From Chrysomallon squamiferum (Eukaryota; Mollusca; Gastropoda; Neomphalida; Peltospiridae), in contig CM022672.1 in assembly GCA_012295275.1 (NCBI GenBank), positions 15,206,625-15,270,624 on the forward strand: a stretch of 64,000 nucleotides of DNA, in the 5' to 3' direction. This document shows, piece after piece, positions 36,770-47,849 of the stretch. Position numbers and translations under genes: made by a program. Positions within the stretch are counted from its first letter, which is position 1. Each line of letters begins with the position of its first letter. Below the pieces are notes generated by a model. The model was not told the DNA's origin and did not search any database. It was given only the letters and a program-made list of their open reading frames with translations.

Positions 36770-39700
36770 CTGTGTGTCCGCGCGCGTGTGTGAAAAACGT
36801 TCTTATCAGTCCTTCTATTAAAATTAAAATTATTTTTAAAGTTGCAATTTAAAATTGCATTCACAGGGTAATAATAACTTTGCCAGCGACACAGAATGTG
36901 CAAAGACAAAATATTGCTATGACGACTGCGGCACCAGCGGCTGCACGTTCCAGGTGACGCTGTATTTAGAGGGAGATAATATTTTCCTGACGCTGAAAAG
37001 TATTTTTGAGCATGGTGATAAACACTGGATGGCAGCGGGTTTGTCGGCAGATGCACACATGGTAAATGTTAATGTCGGACTGTAGAAAATGTGTTATACA
37101 AGACATATTTATTAATACCAAATGATTATGAAGTCAGAAAAAAACAATAATAATAATAATAATTATCAGATCTACCCCCAAATTCAAACAACACACCCAC
37201 ACACACAACCCCCCTTCAAAACAAAAACAGACAAGAAACAAAAACAAAACACAGCAAAACAACAATAACAAACAAACAACAGTACAAGAAAATATTGTAG
37301 GCTATATGCAGTTTATATAAAAAAAAAGTTTTTTAAATTTAAAAAATTTTTTTTTTTGTTTATATATTAACCCAGTGAATAAAAAAGATGAATAAAACAC
37401 TTTTCGAGGAAAGTTAAAGTGACCTTTGAGGTTAGGAAGAAATATACATTGTGTATCACATATTTACAAGTTATGTTCTGCTTTTTTTTTTTGCCATACA
37501 AATTTAATTTAAAAAACTGAAGTATAAAAACGCAGGAGTATCAGTTAAAAAGTATCTGGAGGACACGATGTTTTGAAGGCTTACAAATGTTTTGTAACAG
37601 TATTGTGTTATTGTGATACTTTGTTATTAACGCTGGCAGGTAATAATAAAAAAAAAAACGAAAAAAAAAGATAATAAAAAACCAAAACAATAAAATAAAA
37701 TAATAAACTACGCAGCATATATTTAGTCTGTTTATGCGTACTGCCACAGGCATACTCAAAACGTTAAGTTTTTATTTTTTATTTTAAAAGGCGTCATTAT
37801 AAAACAAAGCTTTAAGTTCTAGTTATTTATCTTACGTCAAAATCCATTCTTCATACTCTCCGTCGTTACTGGAATATATGTTCTATTTATCTAAAAAGAA
37901 AAGTTATTTCTGAAATTTTTAATTTATTATTTTATTTTAAATATGTTAACTTTTAAATTATTTTAGGGTAACGACAGCGTCAGTGAATGTGTTGTAGTGG
38001 ATGGAAGCGTCAGGGCATTTCAGTCTTATAACAAAGACTACACTAACATACGACTACGAAATGTATGTACTCCGTTTCTAAAGTAAATATAATTTATTTA
38101 TATGCGCTAGTGAAATAGTGTTTATATTATCTGAGTGTTTATATTATCTGTTGGTACCATAATGAAACGAACCTATGTTTAATTAATACCTATACAACTT
38201 GTTTTCATTCTTTTTACTAACTGGGGTATAAATTAAGACGTCGCCAAATTTAGGAAACAAACATCTATTTTCATGAGAATTAATTATTTTCATCAATAAC
38301 CTTTGTAGAAAACACAAGTCGGTAGTTAATTCTCGACAAATTATATAAAGACAACGTTCTTAATGCTCAAGGGAGGAAAATACGCCTTTTTTTTTTTTTT
38401 TTTTTCAATTCACAACGTAATGAACATTATTGACACAGTTTCCGCTTTGTTTGGTCTCATCTCGCATTTAATTCTTCGTCACATGAAAAGTCGTTATAAA
38501 GTTTGACGAGAAGTCATCAAACGGAAAATCGTCACAGAGGGACGAGAAGTAATTTCATGTACAACTCGTCACTGAACCGAGTTTCGCCAAAAGAAAAGTC
38601 GTTATACACTGAGAAGTCGTTCAACAGGTAGGTACCAGACCAATTATCCGGACTACTTGGGGCCTGAGGCATTCCGGATTTCTAGAATTCCCGATTTTCT
38701 GGTACCAAGGCATCTAAGTACGTAAATAATTAGGCATAAACATTTTAAAATTAAAAACATAAAGAAAAATGACGATACACAACTGTGGTGACTCGACACT
38801 TAAACAATGCGGAGAGTAAATGAACGCCAAGCGGGTTGAAAGAGTAGTTCCGGTCTGGTGAGAACTGAAAATAGCGTCGGGAAAAACGTCCGGTTTTCTG
38901 GTCTTTCCGGATTTCAGGACGCCGGATAATTGGTCCGGTACCTTTATCATTCTAATGCGGAGGTCTGGCGGAAGTCGTTCGCTCGTTCGTTCGTTCTCGC
39001 AGTCAATCAACGATAAACATTTTGGGATCTGTGAACTTGACTTTGAAATACATTGAGTCGATGTGATTGACTGTATACAATATTTCCTGAACTCTGACTT
39101 TTGATACACCAATCAGGAATTTTTTTTTTGTGGATTGAACAATTAACATTTGATGATTCTTTGAATTCTGAACAGAACTTTAACTAGTTTTTCATTAAGT
39201 TTATAAAATAAAAATATAATTAAACCTTTATACAGCTTGTTCTTTTGTTTTGGATATATGCATTCATCTTAACTGTTTAATGGATTAAACCTTAAGTCAA
39301 CTTTATACTGGGTTAACAATATCTGAAATCCAAATGATTTATTATTTAGTGATGGTATGATGTTTGATTACATTACTAACATACAAGTTTTGACAAGCTG
39401 AAAAGGCAGCCCTGTTACAATAATTTATATTTATATTCTACAGATAGAGTCAAACGTAGAGCTGATCTCAGGATTTGTGATTGATAACATATTTGAATGT
39501 AGTATTGTGAGCACCAAGCCTCAAGATAGATATGCAAAAGGTTTTGATTTTGAGAACTCTTGGCATGTATTGTTTGCCCGTGGCACTGCTAACTCAGGTA
39601 ACAAATATTATTATTACTGCCTCTACTGGTACTTTACTATCACACACAGTCTGTTACCAGTGATAATAATGTGAATCTTGCTCTATGTAGTTACAAAGAG

Positions 39701-42700
39701 GTGATCATTCAGTAGTTTCTGCTTAGGACATGCATCATTTTACTTGACATTAATACAATATTTTTTTCGAATCATATTAATAACAATGGAAATGAGATAA
39801 AATATAATTTTTAAAAGTATAGTTTTTCAGAATTATTGCATATGATCCAAGCCTGTAAAAATAACATGACCTATGACTGGTTTATTATGTGAAGGTGCTC
39901 ATAAAACGAATCCTTTCCTGCTTGTTGAAAATTAATAGTCATTCCATGCATTACAACAGCTAATTGGCTTTTTTTATTTTATGTCAGTGGAGACAACTGC
40001 ATTCCTTTGTTTTGGATTTTCCAAAGTAATATTTAATTTAATGTTTCAACTTCAGGCTTTTATATTTTTTTATTTAGATTACAGTAAACAGATTCATGAA
40101 TTTTCATCAGCCTCGTCATCAGCATGGAACATTACCAAATACAACATCACACCTTTGTTAGCTGAGGATGCACCCAACCAAAACTCAGTGCCTGCTGCCG
40201 TCGTAAGTTTTAAACAAGAAGAATGAAAAACAACCAAACAGAAAGTAAACATAAAGCAAGAAAACAAAACACATACAAAAGCAAATAAAGGCAAACTCTA
40301 ATGGAAAAGAAATTACAAATTATATTAAGAAACAATTTTTATACTGCTAAAACAGGTTCATAAATGTTTGCTGTATAATAATAATAGTCTGACAGTTATT
40401 TTCATATCTTTCTCAATACAAGATGACATCACACACCACTCACTATGTCTTCATGAGCTTCTAGTTTTATTACCATACCTTATTAAGATCTAAATAATAT
40501 TAGACTATTTATTAATGTATCATTTATTGAAATGATAAACATCTATATAAATTGTTATATTCTTTCTTTTCAAAACAAATTTTGATATAATATTTTGAAT
40601 TGGTAATAATAAACTCTTTTAAAAAAAATATAATTCCAGAAAGGTAAATTCACCAAGGACACTGAATGTGGAGTAACTAAAGGATGTTTCCATGACTGTG
40701 ACACTGATGGCTGTACCTTTCTGGTGTCATGGCAACCAGCAGGAGATGAAGTATACTTTGGACTGAAGACAGAAACAAACAATGGACCAAATATGTGGAT
40801 GGCTTTGGCATTTTCATCAGACAACAAAATGGTGATTGTCTCTTTGTTTTAGCCTTCTTGCTCATTTGTTATATATAAAATTTTTTTTTTTTTTTTGTAC
40901 AACAGCAACAACAACTGTTACTACTATTACTACTACTATTACTACTGCTACTTCTACTTCTACTACTGCAGCATCAATAATAACAATTACAATAACAATT
41001 ACAGTAACTGATACCACAATAACGACAACAACAATAATAATAGCAACAACAGTAACTACATCTTCTACTGCAGCAACAATAATGACAATAACAGTTGCAA
41101 CAACGATTATAATAACTGATACAACAACTGCATGTATAATAATACTGATGATAATGTGTTGTCTTTGAGAGATGTTAAACTAATGTAGTTGCTTACAGGG
41201 TGATGACAGTGTCAGTGAGTGTGTCTCAGTTGGTGGAACAGTAAAAGTGTTTCAGTCATTTAATAAAGATGAAAAAAATAATCGACTTTCTGATGTAAGT
41301 TACCATTTAGTGCTATTATTATTATTATATACTCACTATTTTTAATAAAAACCAACCCTGTAATAGTCATAATTTTTTATACTTAATTGTTTTATAATAC
41401 GGTAATATATTTTGGATTACATTAACATGTTATATTTTATATTACCTTAATATTATATTTTAAAATTGTTTCTTCTAATGCAACAATCTACACAAATTTC
41501 GCACACATGTATTAATTATTCCTAATACTTTTACTAGCAGTAAATATAAAAAAAAAATATTTTTGTTTTATTAATTATAATTGAATGTTGGCTTGATCCA
41601 TGATTGGTCACAGCAACAATTCTGTTACGGCTCCCACTGTGCATTTTCCCTTTTCAGCCAGTACCATACTAACTGATTTATGAAAGATAATATTATTTTT
41701 CCTGTGTGTTTGAAGATGGATATAAATGATTTGTTTCTGCTATCTTAAAAAGAGTATTTCATTGTCTCATAGTTAGATGAATATGGCCATAGGATCATAG
41801 ACTAAAATATGTTTTTGTTTGGTTTGTTATCTGTAGCCTCACATTGGAATTCGTCTTGACACATGGTCTAGGTCAGATTCGGTATTTCAATGTTCATTCT
41901 ACAGAAACAGTTCAGTGATTGGAGATCCCAAAATATTCAACATCAGTAAATCGTGGAAACTCATGTTTGGTCAAGGAAAAGCTGACTCAAGTATTTATAT
42001 CTCTTATTACTTGCTTTAAACAATAGTTTACTGCTTCTACTGCTACTATTACTGCCCCTACTGGTACTGTTCTATTTCTGCTGCTATTACTTCTACCACT
42101 ACTACTTCTTCACTAGCACAGAACAACTGATGCTATTACCACTATATTCTTCCTCCTGTTATTACTACTGCTACTACAGAACAACTACTACCATTACTAC
42201 TAAACTACTAGTCCTGCTGCTACTACTAGTATTACTACTGCTGTTCTATTACTACAGAACAAATAATACTATTATCCCTACACTACTTCTACTACTACTG
42301 TACTATAACATCTATACTACCACTCTCTGGCTTCAGTTACACCACAACAATTACTGCTACTATATTATTAGTACAGTACAACTACCTACTACTACTACTA
42401 CTACTACTATTACTGCAACTATTTTATTACAACAGCAACAACTACTGCTGTTGTATTACTAATTAAGTATGGAACTACAAAAAACCCATCAATCAGGTGT
42501 TTAAGATTATTCTAACATTTTACAGTATGAATATTTTACATACCAAATAGTAATATTTATAAACAGTTGCAAATTTTCTAACAAGAAACCGTGCTACTTG
42601 AAAGAAGAATAGATCAGAAAAGATCAAAAGGAGACAAATGTGTTTTCTTAATATTATTTAAATAGTTGAAATTGAGTTAGTATTGTTTGGTTAGAACATT

Positions 42701-45505
42701 ATTATTTATGGGTGTTTTTGTCAGTGTCATGATCACCATCATCATGTTGTTGTTGTTGTTGTTACTATTATCATCATAATCATCATTTTCAATATTCATC
42801 ATTGTGGAAAGGCTTATAGAAATATCAAGGAAACTATAGTTTTGCCAATCATGGCATCCATGCTTTAGTTATTATTCATTATTTTCAGATTTCATCAAGC
42901 AAGAACATTCAGTAAAGCCCATTGTTTCTGCTGATGCTGTTAATATGAATGAGACAAAAGAAGTATTTCCAGAAGAAGATGAAAGTTTAGCTACAGCACA
43001 TGGTTGGTAAAAACTGAATTAGTGAGTTAATGAAAGATGCAAATATTTTATATACACTTTATTTACAGTTATATGGTAACTGTATGGTTAAGGAACACTA
43101 AAATAAAGTGAGGGGCTACTCTTTCCAGTTAGCAACAAGGGTTTTGTTACATGCACCATCCCATAGACATGATAGTGGATACCATGTCCTTTGTTGCACC
43201 AGAATATAAATACTCCTCATAGTAGCCATTTTAATTATATTATATATCACATAATAATAATAATAATAATAATAAAAATAATAAGAATAAGAATAATTGT
43301 TATTGTCCCTGTTACCATATATATATATGCACACACACACATACACACTAGGGTTTGCAAATTACTGATAATATCAATACCGGTAAATTACCGGAAGATA
43401 TTCTCAATACCGGTTTTCACTGGTTTTCCCCACTTTTAATTAGTTTGTGCACAGGAAAAGGTACTTACGGGTCTTTTGTGGACACTGTTTTCTCTTACAC
43501 ATACTCATTTTATTTATTATTTGACACTCATCTGACAGCATTATTCATTATCTTTCTTTTCCTACCTATCTTCAGAACAAATGGTGAAATGAACCTTTAT
43601 AGAACTTAAAATGGGTACAAAAGGTATATAAGAAATATACATGCAATGAAAAAAAACAAGAAGAAATGTGGATGTGAATTTTATAAAAAGGAAACAAGAA
43701 AATTATGTTTATTATCCAAAATGTACAATCATATGTTTTGCAACTTTTGAGAAGTTCTGATTCATTCCTCGATACTCGAGAAGTATGACTTTAAAAAATA
43801 CATTACATCTAGTGTCTTGGGCGACAACCGAGAAGCAGGAGCCAATCCCTTATCACTAGTCGCCAAAATGATTTAGGATGGCACACATATCAGGAATCAA
43901 ACAGATAAACTTGGAATAATAAACAGATTAGCATTGAGTTTGCATCTGAAGGCACGCTAGCAACACCCGAGTAACTAACATAATCTTATGTTAACAACTA
44001 ACATATCTCTCAACATAACTCATTAAAATCTAGAAAACCAGTATTGGTGCTTCAGTAATGGTATAACCCCATTGGTTACTAAAACCAGTTTTTACCGGTA
44101 TTTAAATACACACACACACACATACATACATACATACATACCTATATAAAATATTATTTTATTATCAAATTTTTAAATAAAATATCTTTTGTGATTTTTT
44201 TCTTCAACCTCTCTGTTTAGGATGTTTGATGGTGATTGCATGGATTTTTTCTAGTAGTATTGGATTAATTGCTGCACGCTATTATAAAACAGAGTGGTCA
44301 CAAGTCAACTTATTTGGCCTGAAAATCTGGTTTCACGTGAGACTCAGCAGTTCATTCAAATACAGTCGAACATATCTGCAACTAAACAAACAAACAAAAA
44401 CAAACAGTAATAAAAAAATCAAACATAACATATGCATATGTACAAACATCATATATACACCTGGAATGTTAGATATAACTATAGATATACAAAAAACAGA
44501 CATTTTTTATGTTTTGTATATGTATGTCTGTATGTATATATGTATATACATGTATTTACATGTGTATTTATATATTTAAGTGTGTGTATATATATATGTT
44601 TGTATATATATATATATATATATATGTATTTATGAATGTTTGCAAGCATGTCTGTGTGTGTATGTGTTTATGCATTTGTTTCATACTGATATTTTTGTGT
44701 GTCTGTCAGCTGATTATTATTTTTGATTTGTTTGTAGATACATAGGACTTGTATGGTGTTAGCATTCCTAGCTAACTGTTTAGGTTTTATTCTAATATTC
44801 ATACATGTTGAAGGATACAGTGATGTAAGTTTTGACATTGTTTTTTCATCAATTAAAACAAACCCACATTTTTTTGCATCACTACCTGTCTTTCACTGTG
44901 TCTACTGGTATATCTGTCTGTTTCTATTTCTTTGTCTCTTTTTTGTCTGTCTTTCTATCTGTTTATCTATTTCACTGTCCTCTGTCTGTCTTCCAGTCTG
45001 AATGTTTGTCTGTCTTCTGTCTATTTATTATTTGTTTGGTCTTTGTTTTACCTCTCTATCTGTCTTCCAGTCTATGCAAAATGTATTTTTTTTAATAATA
45101 ATCAGTCATTTTAAATTTGCAAGAAGTTTTTGGAAATTTGAGGTCTTTTTTGGTTATTAAAATGCAGTTGTAAAATACCATGCAAAATCTATAATTTTTT
45201 TAATGGAATAATCTTGAAATGAAAAATTCACTGACTGGGGAGTTAATAAAAAAATGAAAAAAAAGGAAAATGGAATTCTCACAGAACAAATATAATTTGA
45301 TGGAAGCATAGTAAAACTACTTTTGTTATTATTGTTGTTACAACTACTATCTACCACTACTACTACCACTACCATTACTATTGCTATCACTACTACTAAC
45401 TGCAATTATTGTTACTACTACTGATGCAGTAATACAAATATATGCCTGGTTATATTATTATTATTATATTATTGTTATTATTACTGATTATTATTATTAT
45501 ATGCC

Positions 45506-45581
<76 letters not shown>

Positions 45582-47437
45582 GTTATTCAGATTGAGGGAG
45601 AAGGTTTCAAGAAGGCACATCCTGTTTTGGGCATCATTGTCACAGTCCTTGTTATCATCAATGTAAGTTGTCATTCAGGAGCAGATCTTGAATTTAATGA
45701 AGTAGGAGATGAAAAACTTTATCTATCTCATTCTTGTAGTCTCACTACCAGTTGTTATGTATAATTATATAGACAGTGAGTGTATAGCTTTTGTACACTT
45801 ATTGCTAATAAATATTATTCAGTTTGTATACAGCATGAATAAGTTATTCTCTTTTTTTAAATATTTTCAGCCTATTATGTCCATTTTTCGGCCTGGTCTA
45901 CTTGACAGCAAGAGACCAATATTTAATTGGGCTCATAGGGGTGTTGGGACTAGTGCCTTTGTACTTGGAAGTAAGTTAAGTTCTTTGTAAAATGTGAAGA
46001 AATAACTATCTTGCACCATAATTGAAAACAAATTTCAGTTACAGTGATAATAGTGATGACGATAAAAGCAAAATTTATTATTATTATTTTTTTTTTTTTG
46101 TTGTTGCTGTTATTGTATGATGATAATATTAGAAATTCAAGTCATCATAATTGTGTCTTAATGTAATTGTAATAGTTTTTAATAAGGATGATAGGAATGA
46201 TGATGATGTTAAAAGAAAACAAAGAAAGACAGACATACCGTTGTGTACATCCAAGTGTGTGTGTTTTATGTAGGCTGACTTTTGTTTTCAGCTATCACTA
46301 TATTCTTTGGAACACAGCTTCATGATACTCCATTTTACCTGGTCTACATTCTGGGTGGCTATGTCACATGGTTGATTTTGACCATATTGATTCTTGAGAT
46401 TATTTTGTGCTACACAGTGAAAAAATGTAAGGGAAAAAACTCTTTCTCTGACTGTCTGATAATTTTTCTGTGCCTCCTTCTCTCTTTGTCTCTCTCTCTC
46501 TCTCTCTCTCCAGCCACATGTCTTTCTGTCAATCTGTCTATCTGGATTTAGTGGTATTTTCATGTGGATTAGTTCTAGATCTATTTGGAAATTTAGCAAA
46601 CAACAAAACAATAAAAACAAAAAATAAATAAAATAAAATAATATATAATTTAACAAGAAAACAAAGAAGAAGAAAAAAGAAACAAGTCAGAAGTTTCACT
46701 TGTAAATGTATTTACAGATTCTGTTAACAAGAAAATGCAAATTCAGATGAATTCACTTGCCCACACAGATGAAGAGAGACCAGAATCTGTTTCACCGGTG
46801 AGTAAGATATAAATGTCAGTTCTAATTCAATTATTTTTTATTTTTTTATACTTATTATTATTATTATTATTATTTTTTTTTTTTTGTTTACAAATATAAT
46901 TATTAAATTAATAAATACAGTTTTATACAATAAATAAAAGTAAGTCACAATTTCATTTCTAGAAATAATGTAAAAAGATTGTTCATGAGATTCTCAAAGA
47001 AGGTTTAAGCAAAAATAGAAAAGTCAAGTTCGGGTTAGCAGATAATATAATAATATGAACTTGAAATTTATTAATATTAGATAAAAATTATAATTCTACA
47101 CTACTACCTCTACAAATACTAACAACAACAACAACAACAACAACTAATAATAATGTTGTTGTTATTGTTTGTTATATTTATTATTATTTTTGTTGTGGCT
47201 TTTGTCATAATTAACAATCTGGGAAAGAGCATTGGATTTTCAGAGTGAAAATCTTAGTTCATCTGCTGTAAATGGTAGACATTTTTATATCAGTACATTC
47301 TCCCAATATTCAGTTTGAGTAATAACCATTATTTTCACTTTCAGGAACTCTTGGTGAAGAAAATAATTCTGGGTTTGCACATAGCAGTGGTGACAATAAT
47401 CACAATTACCACTATAGTTGTACTGATTCTGTCGTAA
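33105..47437 (+). CDS. FRRS1: Ferric-chelate reductase 1-like protein (Reeler, two DOMON, cytochrome b561), 19 coding exons
   Basis: Membrane haem protein of the FRRS1 family, thought to carry electrons across a membrane to ferric iron or another acceptor. Exons: 33105-33315, 33760-33905, 35642-35739, 36118-36505, 36867-37061, 37967-38062, 39444-39597, 40078-40202, 40640-40831, 41199-41294, 41837-41990, 42889-43002, 44221-44336, 44738-44824, 45591-45662, 45871-45970, 46292-46426, 46718-46797, 47345-47437. Every junction is GT-AG and in phase, giving 883 residues. Order: signal peptide (about 1-26), Reeler (27-165), Ser/Thr stalk (170-281), DOMON1 (282-429), linker, DOMON2 (472-618), linker, b561 core (656-830), basic/acidic stretch, final helix (854-883). 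Likely haem ligands are His656, His697, His734 and His770. Vertebrate FRRS1 has one DOMON; this one has two and a long stalk. Start chosen at the first ATG after the acceptor at 33101, followed by a clear signal peptide. Confidence 0.93.
35330..35560. repeat. Inverted AT-rich simple repeats in reductase intron 2
   Basis: An (AAAT/AATA)n tract at 35338-35400 is followed about 60 bases later by its complement, (TTTA)n, at 35465-35550. RNA from this intron could fold into a long hairpin. It lies just upstream of exon 3. Confidence 0.7.
36118..36505 (+). CDS. FRRS1: Reductase exon 4: Ser/Thr-rich mucin-like stalk
   Basis: After the end of the Reeler domain the exon encodes about 105 residues dominated by Ser and Thr (TTSTTSTPLSSVV, SQSLSSSSTVSTLTT, RLTPSSTLTTSSTSS) before KSVTTKIVTVVA. 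Such stretches are typically heavily O-glycosylated and extended, so this is likely a stalk holding the Reeler domain away from the DOMON domains. The (TCATCA)-like DNA keeps reverse-strand frames open; those are shadows. Confidence 0.88.
36867..39597 (+). CDS. FRRS1: Reductase exons 5-7: DOMON domain 1
   Basis: Exon 5 (65 codons) reads CAKTKYCYDDCGTSGCTFQV then HWMAAGLSADAHM. Exon 6 (32 codons) reads GNDSVSECVVVDGSVRAFQS. Exon 7 (51 codons plus one base) ends FDFENSWHVLFARGTANS. The W.A.GLS.D..MG motif and the closing FA.G are typical of DOMON domains, which bind haem or sugars; the Met of the motif is a candidate haem ligand. Exon lengths 195/96/154 match those of DOMON2 almost exactly. Confidence 0.92.
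38635..38938. mobile_element. Non-autonomous DNA transposon (MITE) in reductase intron 6
   Basis: Terminal inverted repeats CCAGACCAATTATCCGG (left) and CCGGATAATTGGTCCGG (right) differ at one of 17 bases and are flanked on both sides by TA. The inverted similarity continues inward (ATTCCGGATTT against TTTCCGGATTTC). A 304-bp element with TA duplications and no transposase fits a Tc1/mariner or pogo-type MITE. An open frame on the minus strand across it is incidental. Confidence 0.8.
40078..40202 (+). CDS. FRRS1: Reductase exon 8: linker between the DOMON domains
   Basis: Encodes 42 residues, DYSKQIHEFSSASSSAWNIT and on to PNQNSVPAAV, rich in Ser, Asn and Ala with two NxT sites (NIT twice). 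It starts in phase 1 and ends in phase 0. No fold is recognisable. Confidence 0.88.
40640..41990 (+). CDS. FRRS1: Reductase exons 9-11: DOMON domain 2
   Basis: Exon 9 (64 codons) reads TECGVTKGCFHDCDTDGCTF then MWMALAFSSDNKM. Exon 10 (32 codons) reads GDDSVSECVSVGGTVKVFQS. Exon 11 (51 codons plus one base) ends FNISKSWKLMFGQGKADS. The TEC...C..DC...GC pattern, the W.A...S.D..MG motif and the closing F..GKA mirror DOMON1, as do exon lengths 192/96/154 and phases. Confidence 0.92.
40905..41150 (+). repeat. Trinucleotide-rich repeat in reductase intron 9
   Basis: Imperfect ACT/ATA/ACA triplets, starting just after a T run. The open frames through it (Thr/Ile-only peptides) are repeat artefacts. 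A similar block is at 42020-42460 in intron 11, after the corresponding exon of DOMON2. Confidence 0.75.
42889..43002 (+). CDS. FRRS1: Reductase exon 12: acidic linker into cytochrome b561
   Basis: Encodes NFIKQEHSVKPIVSADAVNM then EEDESLATAHG. The final His (residue 656) is the first candidate haem ligand of the b561 core. The donor CATG|GTTGGT was chosen over CATGGTTG|GTAAAA because only it preserves the HGCLMVIAW frame in exon 13. Confidence 0.88.
43349..44105. mobile_element. Probable hAT-type non-autonomous element in reductase intron 12
   Basis: The 757-bp segment begins TAGGGTTTGCAAATT and ends GGTATTTAA. Multiple ACCGGTA motifs sit near both ends in inverted orientation (AATACCGGTAAATTACCGG at the left, TTTTTACCGGTATTTAA at the right), an arrangement common in hAT elements. 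Both flanks read ATACACAC, which could be an 8-bp target duplication, but the flanks are CA-rich microsatellite, so this is not decisive. No transposase frame is present. Confidence 0.45.
44221..46426 (+). CDS. FRRS1: Reductase exons 13-17: cytochrome b561 transmembrane core
   Basis: Five hydrophobic helices are visible: GCLMVIAWIFSSSIGLIAA (exon 13), RTCMVLAFLANCLGFILIFI (exon 14), AHPVLGIIVTVLVIIN (exon 15), AHRGVGTSAFVLG (exon 16, running into TITIFFG of exon 17) and YILGGYVTWLILTILILEII (exon 17). Histidines in WFHIHRT, KKAHPVLG and NWAHRGVG with that of AHGCL match the four b-haem ligands of the family. The helices are split by introns carrying long microsatellites, and the (TTA)n tract at 45505-45580 runs almost up to the acceptor of exon 15. 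Confidence 0.92.
45500..45580 (+). repeat. (TTA)n microsatellite abutting an acceptor site
   Basis: About 26 TTA units end only a few bases before 'tattgttattcag', the acceptor of reductase exon 15. The repeat occupies the place of a normal polypyrimidine tract. Confidence 0.85.
46718..47437 (+). CDS. FRRS1: Reductase exons 18-19: polar segment and C-terminal membrane helix
   Basis: Exon 18 encodes SVNKKMQIQMNSLAHTDEER then PESVSP, a polar stretch. Exon 19 encodes ELLVKKIILGLHIAVV and then TIITITTIVVLILS before the TAA, so the protein ends inside or just after a sixth hydrophobic helix with almost no tail. Phases match exon 17. Candidate poly(A) hexamers follow at 47619 (ATTAAA), 47844 (AATAAA) and 48220 (AATAAA). 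Confidence 0.85.
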
Positions 47438-47843
47438 ATGTACAGGACATTGGTAGCCTAATGTACAAAAATACATTTTATGTTTGTTAGTTTGTAAATC
47501 ATTTTAATGTATAGTATTGCAAAATGTAACAATATTTTAATCACTTTATTTATGTCTATCTTCAGTATGTAAACTTTATGTTTTCTTAGCATTAGAATGA
47601 TATTCAGTACCAAATTTTATTAAAAGAATAAGGTCTTAGAACTATCTAAATTATTTTATACAGATAGAAAGAGAAAAGAGAGGGATCAATATTTAGCTGT
47701 CTAGGTTTGTTAATGGTGTTTCAGTTTTTGGCTCAGATGAATTATTTTTATATATATATATATATACTTGAATTTAAATAAGCAATTTGTAGTTTTTAAT
47801 TTTGTTTTATTTCTTGACAAATTAGATTGGTTTTGGATTAAAT

Positions 47844-47849
47844 AATAAA
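47844..47849 (+). terminator. Candidate poly(A) signal of the reductase gene
   Basis: AATAAA about 400 bases after the stop codon. An ATTAAA at 47619-47624 and another AATAAA at 48220-48225 are alternatives. The AT-rich context makes chance hexamers likely. Confidence 0.35.

Noticed and set aside
38714-39112. Minus-strand 132-residue frame
   Set aside because: Runs across the MITE and its flank with no domain; likely chance.
42130-42462. Tyr/Leu/Thr-rich frames through triplet repeats
   Set aside because: Frame-neutral ACT/TTA repeats in reductase introns; equivalents at 40836-41168, 45381-45764, 63071-63280 and 63682-63885.
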